DNA of 64,000 nucleotides, taken from Chlorophyllum brunneum (lineage: Eukaryota > Basidiomycota > Agaricomycetes > Agaricales > Agaricaceae). The first letter of the stretch is position 1, and the number at the start of each line of letters is the position of its first letter. This document shows, one piece after another, positions 43,223 to 54,286 of this stretch. Below the pieces are notes generated by a model. It searched no databases, was not told the origin of the DNA, and saw only the letters and a program-made list of their open reading frames with translations. The stretch is from positions 1,674,001 to 1,738,000 of the forward strand of contig OY756142.1 of NCBI GenBank assembly GCA_963576785.1. The letters are read 5' to 3'. A program made the translations under genes and the position numbers.

Positions 43223-43564
43223 CAGTGCTGGTGATTGTTCGGGACAAAGATGTGGGCCGACACAACGCGGAATGGAGGGTAGCGGTGGCCCAGTGGATAA
43301 TACACGCGCTTCCACCGGTGCGGGAAAGAGGGATCAGGACCAGAATAGCAATAATGCAATTGGGAGAGATAATAATAAAATATTTCTAAATACGCACGTT
43401 CCCTAGATCTCGATCTCCTGTGGCTTATCTTAGCCAAGCATTGCCAAGAGTAGCTGGGGCCGAGATTTAAATTCCCCGCCACAGTTCGTTCTTTTCCCCA
43501 TCCCATCTCTGCCCCTCGCTCTTGCCTCTTGCAATTGCGTCTACCACCCCCCCTACGCCTAAAC
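43223..43564. promoter_or_regulatory. Divergent promoter, AACS / orphan gene
   Basis: 342 bp between start codons on opposite strands. AT-rich around 43365-43390; no supported coding exon. Confidence 0.4.
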
Positions 43565-44149
43565 ATGGACAGGATCCTCTCACCCCATTCACCGGAGGCT
43601 GCAGCTCACAACCACCTCCAGTAAGAAAATTTTTATCCCCAGCAACACGCCGCGTCTCACCGTACGTTTTAACGACAGAGAAAATTGGTTTTCCTGGGAC
43701 CTTGACAGCATAAACGAGTCTCTCGTCTCGAACTGTGCATCATACTCCGCCTTCGACCGCTACATCAGCGGTGCCGACCTCTATATCCTTCCTCGCACAC
43801 AAGCAGAACTAGAGAGTATCCTGTGTGTATGACTCATCCACTTTTCCGATCCGCTGACTCACTCTACTCCTTAGCAAACGTTACTCATATGATGCGATTC
43901 ACAATGCGATAGCGAAGAGCCGGTCGACCCTTCAACCAGGTGGATACAGCAGGGTACGTGTCTTTTTTCTGGTACCACTCGAAGTCGTTGACGACTCTCC
44001 AGGTGTGTGTCCTCGCCGAAAAATCCATACGCGATATTTTGAACTCGGGTGACAATGTGAATTTCCTCCTCGGCCTCCATCGGCAAGATAACAAGACTTC
44101 GCCCAATGGTAATGACTGCAACTCGACTCGGCCGATTTCGACAAAGTAA
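43565..44149 (+). CDS. Small orphan protein
   Basis: ATG 43565 encodes MDRILSPHSPEAAAHNHLQ, ending at a GTAAG donor (43621). Two acceptors keep the frame: a 22-nt intron (too short to trust) or one of about 58 nt ending ACGACAG. The protein then continues ENWFSWDLDSINESLVSN, CASYSAFDRYISGADLYILP and AELESIL. After a second intron comes KRYSYDAIHNAIAKSRSTLQ, and after a third VCVLAEKSIRDILNSGDNV. It ends RPISTK at 44149. The total is about 140-155 residues, with no signal peptide and no TM segment. Consistent phases at three introns argue that it is real. I do not recognise a family. Confidence 0.55.
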
Positions 44150-44568
44150 TGATCACGTCATAAACTCTCACCCTCCTAATTTATTTGACCGTTTCTCCGC
44201 ATCATACCCTCCGCCTGACAGTTGACCCACATTACCCTTGTAGTATATTGTGTAAAAGTATGAATTTGTGTCAATATATTTAGAACTTGAACACGTTTTC
44301 TTTTTTATCTAGACTACGGTTACAAGGAATTAACGATGCGTCTCGGCTACTGCCGACAGCCGCAGTTCTGCGCTAAATTTCGATTCTCAGAACTATCCCT
44401 GCCGCTGACTGATTAGGATTTCGAACGTGCGCGATTTGCACTCGCTTCGGCGATCTCTCCTCCTGGCTCTTTCACTAGTATCAGTCAAAGTGGCTTAAAA
44501 GGCCTCCCCAGCAAGGCAGGTTGACCCCCCATCTCACATTTGTTTCACCATTCCACAGGTACAAGACA
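44150..44568. other. Intergenic: PPN1 upstream region
   Basis: About 420 bp without a supported gene. AT-rich at 44230-44310. It should hold the promoter of the endopolyphosphatase gene. Confidence 0.45.
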
Positions 44569-47199
44569 ATGAGAATCGCAATCTACGTCACTGTTGTAGC
44601 TTTTTCGGCTGCACTAGCTCTCGGTTCACCCGTTCAGGTACCTCTCCAGGTAGAACCCGAGGCCGGAACGGCCATTACGACCAGTGCGTTGTCATATAAC
44701 CTTAAATGTCCAGTGTGTGGGCCAACGCTTATCTTAAAAGAACCGAAGAAATTGCATGGACGCTTCCTACATATAACGGACATTCATCCAGATCCTTACT
44801 ACAGCCCTCATGCTTCAACCTCGAGGTCTTGTCACGGGAAAAAAGCCAAGAAGAAGAAGAAGAGGGCTGGCTACTGGGGAACTCCTGTTGTGTACGTCTC
44901 GTTGAACCGAGAGACAACAATTTTGACTAACAGTTTGCTGTATGTGCAGTGAATGTGATTCGCCCTTGAGATTAACTAATTTCACCCTGAACTACCTGGA
45001 TAAGCATTGGGCTGATGAAATCGATTTCGTCGTTTGTAAGTTGCCCGAATTATCTTATCTGCTGAGCGTCTGAGTCATCCAAACTATTCGAAAGGGACGG
45101 GTGACAATGCCAGGTACATAACGATTCCGCGCCGGTCCGACCCTGTTACTGACTTGAATCAGACATGACGAGGATCACAAGATCCCTCGGACACCGAGTG
45201 AGATTTTCGAGTTGAATAGGCAGGTTGCGGCGAAGATGGAGAGCATATTCTTGAAGAAGGGGATTCCGGTGGTCCCAAGCCTCGGTACGTTATTGGTTTT
45301 CACCCATCTTCATCAGTGTAACTGACTGTCAATTCAGGTAACAATGATATATGGCGTAAGTCTGGTCTAAATCTCATGCTGCTGTCTTGGCTGTTGATCG
45401 TGAATAACTTTCTGCCCTTGCTCGTCTAGCCCATGTGAGTGCGCCCCCCCTCTGGACTCCCAGCATCTCAACGTGACTACTTGATAACAGAACATCATGA
45501 ACCCTGGTGAGTGTGGCATGGGAAAGGGGTTATGGATCAGTCGTGGAAAATGGTGTGACTGATTTCGAATCTATTTTTAGGTCCGAACAGTGTCACAATC
45601 GAGTTTGCCTCGTAAGTGGCGCTTTCCCTCACCTGTGACCAGTTTGACACCTGCCACAGTATATGGAAATCGTTTGTTCCCTTTCCCCAACTTCAAGTGT
45701 TCCATCGGGGAGCATATTATTCAGCTGAAGTGATCCCTGACCGTGTTGCTGTAATATCTCTGAACACTAATTACTTTTATGATTCGAACAAGGGTAAGTG
45801 GACAGGTGGCGTTCATCGAGAGGAAACGCTCATCACATTCCTGATATTTTTTTTGATCGTCTTGTACCGTGATTTTGATATTGGTGGGCACTGATTTAGC
45901 TGTTGGTGGATGTCAGTATCACGAACGTGACGATGCCGGGAACCTTCAGTTTGATTGGTTGGAGGTACAGCTGAAGATGTACCGTAACAGGGATATGCAT
46001 GCAAGTTCCGTCTTCTGATCTGGGAGGTCATGTGGGCTAACACAGGTTTCATTCGCCAGGTCTACCTTACAGGTGAGCGTTATCAGTTTTGCAAAAGCCT
46101 GGTTGTTGGGAAATCCTGACCGGCGATACAGGTCATGTTCCACCGTCGCCTGGGATGTACTTCCCGGAATGTGTGAGTTTCCAAAACGAGGATGACACTG
46201 GTGATTGATCGACGACTTGGATACGATGTAGTATGTCCGGTACACTGAATTGTCGTTGCGATTTCAAGACACCATTTTGGGCCACCTTTATGGGGTAAGT
46301 CAGGCTTGCACTCAGAAATCAAATCTGATCTGATAACGTCGTGCCCAGCATATGAATCTAGACTTTGTAGGTGGTTTGCCCTAGGGTTGCGGCTTGCAGC
46401 GGGATGAACACGCACTTTTTGTAGTTCTTATTTGTGGAAGAAGTTGACCTGCAAATCATTCCGGAGGAAGACGATAGAAGGTTCAACATGACCGCCCACG
46501 AAGGGTTGTATGAAACACTATTGGATGAATTCAAGCATCTTCCGAAGGAATCCGAGGACGAAAAACTGGACGGGCTGGCGGTCATAAATGTGGCACCATC
46601 GGTTGTGCCAAACCCATTTGTGCCCAGTTTTAGGGTATTTTCGTACAATGTTTCATCGGATGCGCTCATGAAACAAAGAGGAAAGAAGCGCAATCATGGA
46701 CATCGTCGGGGGCGAAAGGGAGACAAGGACAAACATTGTAAAGAGGAGCGGTATCGGGGGTCATGGAAATGCCACCTCAGCGATCCATGGCACTCTGATT
46801 CCGATGCGCCGTCAAGGAGCAATCAGGCGTTCACACCGCTTGGATATGCGCAGGTGGGGAGAATGTTTCAAGGATATTGATTCTGATTGTGTCGAGACTG
46901 ATGGGAGTGTGCAGTTCTATATGCCTGACATTGCGGAGGCGGATAAAACACACCCACCGCACTTTGAGCTCGAATACGTGACGTATCCGGTTTCGGCGTT
47001 ACATCCGGAGGGGTCAGGTGACTCGGGGCATCCAGTGCCTCTGCGACACCTGCCTCGGGAGGGGAAGAGCAAATATGCACCGTATGAGATTGAGGATCTG
47101 ACGATAAAGTCGTGGGTGGGGCTTGGGCGGCGGCTGGGGAGTGGCGACGAGGGCAAGTTGCGGAGGCGGTTCAGGAAGTACATGTCAGTGGGTGGATAA
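44569..47199 (+). CDS. PPN1: Vacuolar endopolyphosphatase (calcineurin-like phosphoesterase)
   Basis: Many-exon gene starting at ATG 44569 with a hydrophobic signal-anchor (MRIAIYVTVVAFSAALALGS). It cleaves long polyphosphate inside the vacuole. Metal-binding motifs are in order: ITDIHPDPYY (DxH), WTGDNARHDEDH (GDxxR-type), PSLGNNDIWPHN (GNxD), VYLTGHVPPSPG and GHLYGHMNLDHF (GHxH/N type). A very basic patch, GKKAKKKKKRAG, follows the first motif. The C-terminal part (AINVAPSVVPNPFVPSFRVF, AFTPLGYAQ, AYE-like KYAPYEIEDLTIKSWVGLGRR) is typical of fungal Ppn1. The GNxD region is built from a run of tiny exons (45338-45355, 45430-45434, 45491-45506, 45581-45611) whose phases all agree. ORFs in the acidic/basic insert 46690-46860 are in frame. 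Confidence 0.93.
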
Positions 47200-47407
47200 A
47201 CAGGGATAAACAGGAATGTTGTCTTGACGATGGAGGTGATTTGGCAACGCAAACGAGTTTTCATTTGGCACGGCGTCGTCGAGGACTGTTGACTGTCGTA
47301 TACACCTGTCCACAACCCCTTCGTTAGTTCTTTCTCCACAGCCCAGGCGCTGCTTGTCTTTGCTCTCTCGGCTGGTCCGACTATCCACGATCCTTTCCCA
47401 GCACACC

Positions 47408-50393
47408 ATGACCGCCGTCAACATGCACATGCCCCTTGACTTTCTCCCCCACCACTCCCGCTCAAACTCTGTCTCCTCCTCCTCCACCCACTCCTCTCTC
47501 TCCCGCCCCCACTCGTCCCAGGGTGCTCTTTCTCGCATGCAGGCAGCGGGTCCCTCCCCCGAAGATCTCTATCGCACCACCTACCACCTTTCCCATCACC
47601 CCTCCATCCATCCCGATCCCGTACGCCCTCTTCTCTTTTTTCCACCCATGTCCCCTCTTCTGACCCTCCTCTCCACCCAGTCTTCCTCCCTCCACAATCC
47701 CGCCCTAAAAGGCCCCCTCCGCCCCACCCACAGTCGTGTCCGTGCATCTCCCTATCCCCGCGACACCGATAGCGTCCATTCTTCTTCTTCCGAAACAGAC
47801 GACATCTCCATGTACCTTGGCCATCATCAGACCCCTGAGTACCAGCCCATGTATGGAGCGCCTCAGGCCATGGCCCCGAGTCCAGAGACCATGCACGCTG
47901 CCAATGCCTTTGGCCGGATGGCAATCAGCCAGGATCATGCCCTTGAGAAATTGGCTGCCAACGTTCGTGCTGCTACCACCACCAGTGCCTCGGACAGGGC
48001 CAAGCAAATTTTTGTCCAAGCATGGTGCGTTTATTGTTCTCGCTTTCTCCTCCTCCTATCCTCCCCACTTGGTTCGCCCACTGACTCCTCTCCTCCATAG
48101 GCTCACTGCTAATTATGCCCCTTATCCTGACGGAAACGTTCCCCGTCAGGGCTTGTACTTCTCATACCGTCGTGTGTGCGACCAGTACGGGATCCCACAC
48201 ATCAACACAGCCACGCTGGGCAAGGCCATCCGTCTCTGTTTTCCGACTATCAAAACACGGCGTCTGGGTGTCAGAGGGAACAGTAAATATCACTGTAAGT
48301 GTTTGATGTTCTCTGTCTTGCACTGCCTTTGTCTGATTGGCGCCCGTTGACAGATTGTGGCATCAGACCAGCAACCACCGCGGAAGCTGAATTCCTCCAG
48401 GACTATATCCAAAAGTCAAACAATAATGCTGGACAGTCGTCCATTAATGCTGCTCGTCTTGCGAACGAGCAAGCCGAAAGTGCTAACAGAGGTAATGAAG
48501 ATGGATCTGGGGACGATGATGACGATGATTCGGAAGGTAACCACTCGGCTGCTGGCTCGAAACGTAACTCGCTGGTCCTTTCGAACGATGTCAAAGGTGT
48601 CGTTTATGGTGACGACCTGAGCGATAAGACACCAACCGCGGCGACTCTGCTTTCCCAGGCTCAGGCCCAACGTCCTGGCACATACCCATCCCAGGCCTCT
48701 ATCCGAAGACACCCAGGGCAAGAACCTATCTTGGGCTCAGTTACAGGCCATTCTCCACAGACCCTTGGTTCCACGTCCAACTACGTAGGTGGACAAGCTG
48801 CCCTGTCGGTTCGGCAGTTCCCTCACTTCCCTTCGATCGACGAGGCTGTTGGGGCCAATTCCACCTCTACTCATGGCATTGCTGGCCGCGAAGTTTGGAA
48901 TTGGTTCCAGGACCACCTTGATGCTCTCTTGGAAAGTATGAGAACCTTCCGCTTTGACCAATTTGAAATGCATCTACGTACTTTCTGGTCTAACTTGACT
49001 GGTAATCATCGCGAGGTTGTTCATGCACCAGCAATTGCTGGTTTAATGGCGAAGGCCGATGCTATTGTGTACGATGTGCGTACTGGTCTGCTCCCGTGGT
49101 CGTTACTTCCCATACATGTTTTCTTCCAGGAAATCTTGGAGATTCTTCGCTCTCAAATGTTGTCGCCAATTCCCGCTACGTCTTTAACCAATCTACGTCA
49201 GCTTGCTCTCAAGATGGAGAAAATTCTTTTGGCTGCCCTGGAAGGCTACGGGAACACCTTTGTCGAACCAAAGGTTGAATTGGGCGCCCGCTTTGGCCAT
49301 CTCATCTGTGCGTTGACCATCCTTTTTGTCTTTCCTCTGTTCTCAACCATACATTTTGTAGTGCGTTTCCTTGACATCTATCAGGTCACCCAAGCATTGA
49401 ATACGGTCCTCACCAACCCCAAGCAACTCTCTGACATGAGACGGTCTTGGGAAAAAGTCGATTTTGAATCTGTCCGTAACCAGTCTGCTTTGGTGTGCAA
49501 TTGTCGTCACGAGGAGTTGGTCCAATTGTTGGAAGTCGAATTCGTCACCCTCTTGGAGAGCCTGGTAAAAACCAACGAGCCAGTTCGGGAAGTCATGACA
49601 TGGGCAGATAAGTGCTGTGACAGGCTCATGGGCAGCAGCCGCGTCCACAATACTCCAGAGGAGAGGGGTGGCATGAGTTCACGCAGTGTACTCATTCGAT
49701 GGGGTTATGTCACGAGCCAGGTCATGAGGGATCTTGTATGTCTTTCAGCCGCTTTTTACCTAACCACTATGATATAAACCTTATCGGCAGACTATCCGCA
49801 GTGATCCCGCGTTCGGTGCATTCCAGATCTTGAAGTTGTTCCTTGAGTAAGTTCTTCTGTTTCTACAACAACTGTCGCCAGCCTTTAACTCGACTTTACT
49901 GCCTCCTAGTGATTGGATCGCCGTCAATGTCCTGCGAAGTGTTGCACTCTCAACCAATTCCGTTGCTGCCTCGGTCGAGCCAGTAATGCAACAACAGTAT
50001 TTCACACTTTCACCAATGGCTGGCCAAGAGAGCTTCGGGTCCATGGATGTCCGGCCAACTTCGTTGATGGCTCACACACCTACCACTTCTAGCATGCTTG
50101 CTGCACTTCAAAGTGATCCCTTCCCTTCCGCTTCTTTGGACCCCACTTCATCGGCATTTGGCTCCGATGCTTATGGATCTATGCAGTACATGGATCCCGC
50201 CACCGCTCAAGAGGACTCATTAACTTCAAGTCACCAAGCAGGCCTTGCCTTTACAGACTTTTCGGGACCTGGGAACACCTTCGATGTGGGTAGTTATTCG
50301 CAAGATTTGGCGATCAGTGCTTCGGCTACCCCGACAAGCGAGTCTGATCATGAAGCCGACTCTGTCAAAACCGAGCAATCTCAAAGCGGTTAA
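47408..50393 (+). CDS. RFX1: RFX-family winged-helix transcription factor
   Basis: Seven exons (47408-48024, 48101-48294, 48354-49075, 49130-49307, 49362-49735, 49791-49846, 49910-50393), 2625 nt, 874 residues. If a Pro/Ser-coding segment at about 47622-47681 is an in-frame intron, the length is 854. The DNA-binding domain is split over exons 1-3: WLTANYAPYPDGNVPRQGLY, SYRRVCDQYGIPHINTATLG, KAIRLCFPTIKTRRLGVRGN and SKYHYCGIRP. RFX proteins bind X-box sites. In fungi they act in DNA-damage repression (Crt1) and cell division. The B/C/dimerisation region follows (WNWFQDHLDALLESMRTFRF, EFVTLLESLVKTNEPVREVM, SSRSVLIRWGYVTSQVMRDL). The N- and C-terminal arms are Ser/Pro-rich, with an acidic run DDDDDDSEGN. 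The start is the first good ATG. Confidence 0.93.
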
Positions 50394-51028
50394 ATTTTTG
50401 TTTCGTCCTGTCTACTTTCATATGTTCTCGTTTTCTTTCCTTGTTCCTTTTCTTTTACTTCTTGTGATCGAGTGTAGGGAGAGGGAGAGAGAGAAGTAGC
50501 ACTCTACCTTATAAGCCATGTTCTTTTCTGATTTACTAAGCAAACACTCTTTTTCCTTCTTGTCTCATAACTCCCTGCCTTGTCAATTAGCTGTATCATT
50601 GGCGTCTTCTGTCTCTTCTCGCACGTACCTTGTCGTGCTCACCCATTCTCTTTATTAGTGTACAGGTTCTGTCTGACCCCCGCGTGGATCTTCTGTTATA
50701 ACTTGTGTTGCTCCTATTTACTGATTTTTGTTATCAATAGCCGACGTATAACAATAACCCTTTCCCCGTCTCTCTTGTTTGTTTATTTAACCTAATCCGT
50801 CTCTTTCAACCACTCCGAATGTCTCTTTGATACACTACTTTCACAGTTTGGGCCGAGAAATGTATTGGGCTGTTGCTGTTACGAGTGGTTTGTGTAAGGG
50901 TGAGAAGACGGGGGGTAAGAGCATTAATTATAACCCAAAAAAATAAATTGGAATAGCATGGATATGGTAGGTAATTGTGGATAGGGACTTAAGCCCGTCC
51001 AGGCTTGTCATTGCTACCTGAGCCAATG
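50394..51028. other. Intergenic: convergent 3' ends of RFX and BFR1
   Basis: 635 bp between two convergent stop codons. T-rich and pyrimidine-rich on the plus strand, as expected for 3' UTR sequence. No gene is supported. Confidence 0.5.
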
Positions 51029-52788
51029 TTACGCAGCGACCTCTGCCTCCTGGGCAACCGCATCCACCATAACCTCTTCGGTCGGCTCTGTAGGATCCCC
51101 GCCACTGGTAACGGAAGGCGCAACCTCAGAAATAGGGGTCTCCACTCCACTGGGTGTCGCCATTGCAGAAGCCCCGGCTTCCTTACCTGTGAGGCGGGCA
51201 ATATCGATTTCGGCTTTGGCGATGTTCTCTGTGGTTGCACGATCCTGGTTAGCCTCGTACCAGACCTTTTTGGTGTTGAGATCCTCGATAACACGAGGAA
51301 CATCGGACTGAGAGTCGGGTGCATGAATTGAGAGAGCAAGAAGGGCGGACAGGTGATGCAAGGGTATATTGAGTGCTGTCGATGCAACTGGTGGTAAGGC
51401 GTCTTCCGAACCGTTGGTGACTTTGGATGCACCTCCCTTCTTGCTCTTTTTGCCCCTCCCACCAACGAAGTAATCCTCGTCCCCACCCTTCTTTTTGTGG
51501 ATGACAGCACCTTCAGGAACTGCATCGACTTGCCTAATATCCAATTTGGGCACACCAACAACTTCAGTTTTAGCCAGGAGGGAGGCACCAGATTTGGGAG
51601 CGATGGTGGCAGATGTTTTTCCCTGGAAAAAGTCGATGAGGGTGTTGCAGTCCTCAATTTCTGTCTGGAAGGCGGGTATAGAGGCTTCATCACGTATCCG
51701 TTGGGCGATTTCAAGCTTTTTTTCAGCTTCATCGGCTGCACGTTGAGCACGCATTCGCTCTGCACGTCGGGCACGATCCTCGGTGACCTTAGCCCAGTGT
51801 TTATCATGGGCGTCACGGTAGGCTTGTTGCCTTTCGCGTTTTTGGGAGAGGAGGCCAGTAATTTGGTTGTTCAAGTTGTCGCGCTCTTCGAAGAGCTTAC
51901 TGCGGTTGGCATAAGCCCCATCACTCTCCTTCTTGATCTCATCAAGCTCGGACTTGATGGCTTCAAAGCGGTCAGAAATGGCCCTGGCTTCGGGATCATC
52001 AAGTTGTTGCTTGACCTCGTCAATCTGCTGACGAACAGTGTCGATGGCATCTTGCTCTGGCTGGAAGTTTTCGACCACGCGACGGGTACGTTTTATTTGA
52101 CTGATTTCCTGGAGAGCGCGCTTTTCATCTGCCAGCTTCATGTTGCCGGATTCGATTTGTTTGTCGAGGTGTCTGTAAAGACAGGTATCAGGATCAGTTG
52201 AACAAAAATCTCGGAATGTACACACGCAATGCGGTCATCTATCTCGGAGACTGTTTTGAATGGAACTTTTGATTTCTGGGCTTGTAGTTCCTTGTTCTGG
52301 GGTCGAGGTGAGCTTGTGGTAAGATGACATAATGCCAACAGATCATACCTTTTTTTGAAGGATTTCGTGGAGGGACTTGACCTGTTCCAGCAGCTGGCCC
52401 CTGTTGAGCTTTCGGGAGGACTGCTGCTCTCGGATGCTGTCTAGCTCAGCTTTGAGTTCATTTCTACGCTCGTTGCTGACGCCCGATTGTGTTGCGAGAT
52501 TAATCTCCTCGCGGACAGCATTCTGGCAAGGGAGCATTGCATGAGTCGGGTGAGCAACCGCAATTCTTGGAAAGGATATACCAGCTTGACGTGGAGGGCA
52601 TCAATTTCTGCTTTGATCCTCCCCTGTTCCCGTTCGTGGGCCTGTTTGTCGGGCTTTCCCCCAGGGAGGAGGACGACCTCCGACGTGTCCTTTTTCTCAC
52701 CAGTGAAGGCGGGTGAGGTGGATCCATTGGCAGAGGGTGTTTTCCCCTTGTCGCTGGATGCAGCGTTTTTGGACTTTGGAATTGGCAT
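51029..52788 (-). CDS. BFR1: BFR1-like coiled-coil mRNP protein
   Basis: Minus-strand gene of about four exons from ATG 52788 (MPIPKSKNAASSDKGK) to the stop at 51029. The bulk is a long charged coiled coil: INLATQSGVSNERRNELKAE, LNRGQLLEQVKSLHEILQKK, SKVPFKTVSEIDDRI and HLDKQIESGNMKLADEKRAL. These lead to the family core ISQIKRTRRVVENFQPEQ, then AYANRSKLFEERDNLNNQI and CNTLIDFFQGKT. After these come VGVPKLDIRQVDAVPEGAVI, KKKGGDEDYFVGG, a Lys-rich patch and an Ala/Thr/Glu-rich C-terminus. Yeast Bfr1 associates with ER-bound polysomes and mRNPs and affects secretion and ploidy. The family call is strong; introns near 52145-52230 and 52300-52345 are short. Confidence 0.9.
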
Positions 52789-52921
52789 TGTTTTGTTCTG
52801 CGAGCGGAGGACGGGGGGATGAGAGTTGTGGTTTACGTTGTATATTGCACCGAATTTCCAAATTTTGGGAATGATCGTGCGAAAGACTTTCAGGGTCTAA
52901 ACAAATATCGTACACATCCGC

Positions 52922-53672
52922 TCAGAACACAAGCTTCGTGTCCAGCTTCTCAACCTCCTTGTGGCACTCCTGGTACAGCTCGAGATACTCCTCGTCCTTC
53001 TCCTCTATTGTCCCGTCCTTGGACTTGGATTTTCGTTTCTGGTTTGGACAGACCATAACGCAGCTCGTTGGTCGTTTGGTCGCGCTGGAATGGCCAAGTT
53101 CTTCCTTCGAGGGAACGAAGACATAAGGGATTTGAGCTTCTTCGCTCAGAACAGGGAGGTGGGAGATGATGTCGATGGGGTTGATGTCGGCCGCTAGCAC
53201 GAGCAAACTTTGCAATGGACGTGTTCAGCTTCCAGCTTGGTAAGTAAACACACATAGCATACCCCTTTTCACCCTTGCGAATACCCTTCACAACTTCCTT
53301 CACACCGCGTTTGACTTGTCGTGCTTTTGATCCTGATCGGCAACATGTGAGCACACCAACCCAAAGATCAATTGAGTGATTGGTAGACCTTTCTTCACGA
53401 CCTTGTGTAACTTCTTCAAGAGCTTCCTCTGAGCTAGCGGTCGTGCAATAGGTGATAGTTCTTCCAGCGTTATTGAAAGCTCCTCTTTCTCTTCTTTGTC
53501 CTTCCTCTCCTTTTTTGATTTTTTGGGTGACTAGACAAAAAACTTGGAACAGGACGACGGTTCAGATAGGGATACATACAACGTCTACGTCTACCATCGC
53601 AACATCCTGAATCTCTTTCTCAGCCTCTACAATCTCCTTTTTCTTCTTGTCTTTCTTCTCGGACTTGCCCAT
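52922..53672 (-). CDS. NHP2: H/ACA snoRNP protein NHP2 (L7Ae family)
   Basis: Minus-strand gene from ATG 53672 (MGKSEKKDKKKKEIVEAEKE). It has three short introns around 53560-53530, 53365-53340 and 53260-53215. The acidic/basic N-terminal extension KERKDKEEKEELSITLEELS precedes the L7Ae fold. That fold reads SPIARPLAQRKLLKKLHKVV, RQVKRGVKEVVKGIRKGEKG, LLVLAADINPIDIISHLPVL and IPYVFVPSKEELGHSSATKR. It ends in an acidic/basic tail with KLVF. Nhp2 is a core protein of pseudouridylation guide RNPs and, in many eukaryotes, of telomerase RNP. The N-terminal extension is longer than in yeast Nhp2. It lies in tandem with BFR1. Confidence 0.92.
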
Positions 53673-53848
53673 GGCGTGTGGTCTGGACTACCGAGTGGTT
53701 GCGTGAAATTCAAAAAAAAGTGCGAACCAAAGTGTGAACGTGACAAGCACAACTGTCACATTGCATCCTAGCGCCCACCGCAGTCGCGGGAACACACTCC
53801 CCTTTGTCAGGCTATCTATTGTTTCCGATACCTGGGGCATAATTGACG

Positions 53849-54273
53849 CTATTTCGTGGTCAAAATACCCGTCCCCCAGCAGACCAGGCGTTTGGCAGTG
53901 TTGAGCCGGTGCGCATCTTCATCCAGCAAGATATCATTTTCGAGCACGTAACAGGTTTCGCCTGGTACGATGCGAAAAATTGTCGGAGCTTCGCAAACTG
54001 GGCAATTGAAGTATCCCCTCTGTGCAACATTCTTTGTCTGGTTATAAATACTTTGACATGGTTGCTCCAATGATTGCTGCGGGCCAGATGGATTCCGATT
54101 GTTAGGAGGATGCTCTGGGAATTGTTTGCAGGGTAACCATCTCCTATAAAATTCGAACCGCGGTTGAGTGGTATGTCGGATCTTGGGTGTCTACATTCAT
54201 GCCAACCCCACGCCGTGCCAACTAGGACCTCCCACCAATCTATTACCGTGGAACCATTCGAGGTGGATACCAT
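53849..54273 (-). CDS. Possible small orphan protein with a Cys pair
   Basis: A short exon from ATG 54273 (MVSTSNGST) can be spliced at a GTAATAGATT donor to a second exon. That exon runs RWLPCKQFPEHPPNNRNPSG, then NVAQRGYFNCPVCEAPTIFR, GETCYVLENDILLDEDAHRL, and ends at 53849. It has one CxxC and further Cys residues. No family is recognised. The ATG lies only 14 bp downstream of the JMJD7-like stop codon on the same strand. It may instead be 3' UTR of that gene. Confidence 0.35.
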
Positions 54274-54286
54274 GTATTGAAAATTA

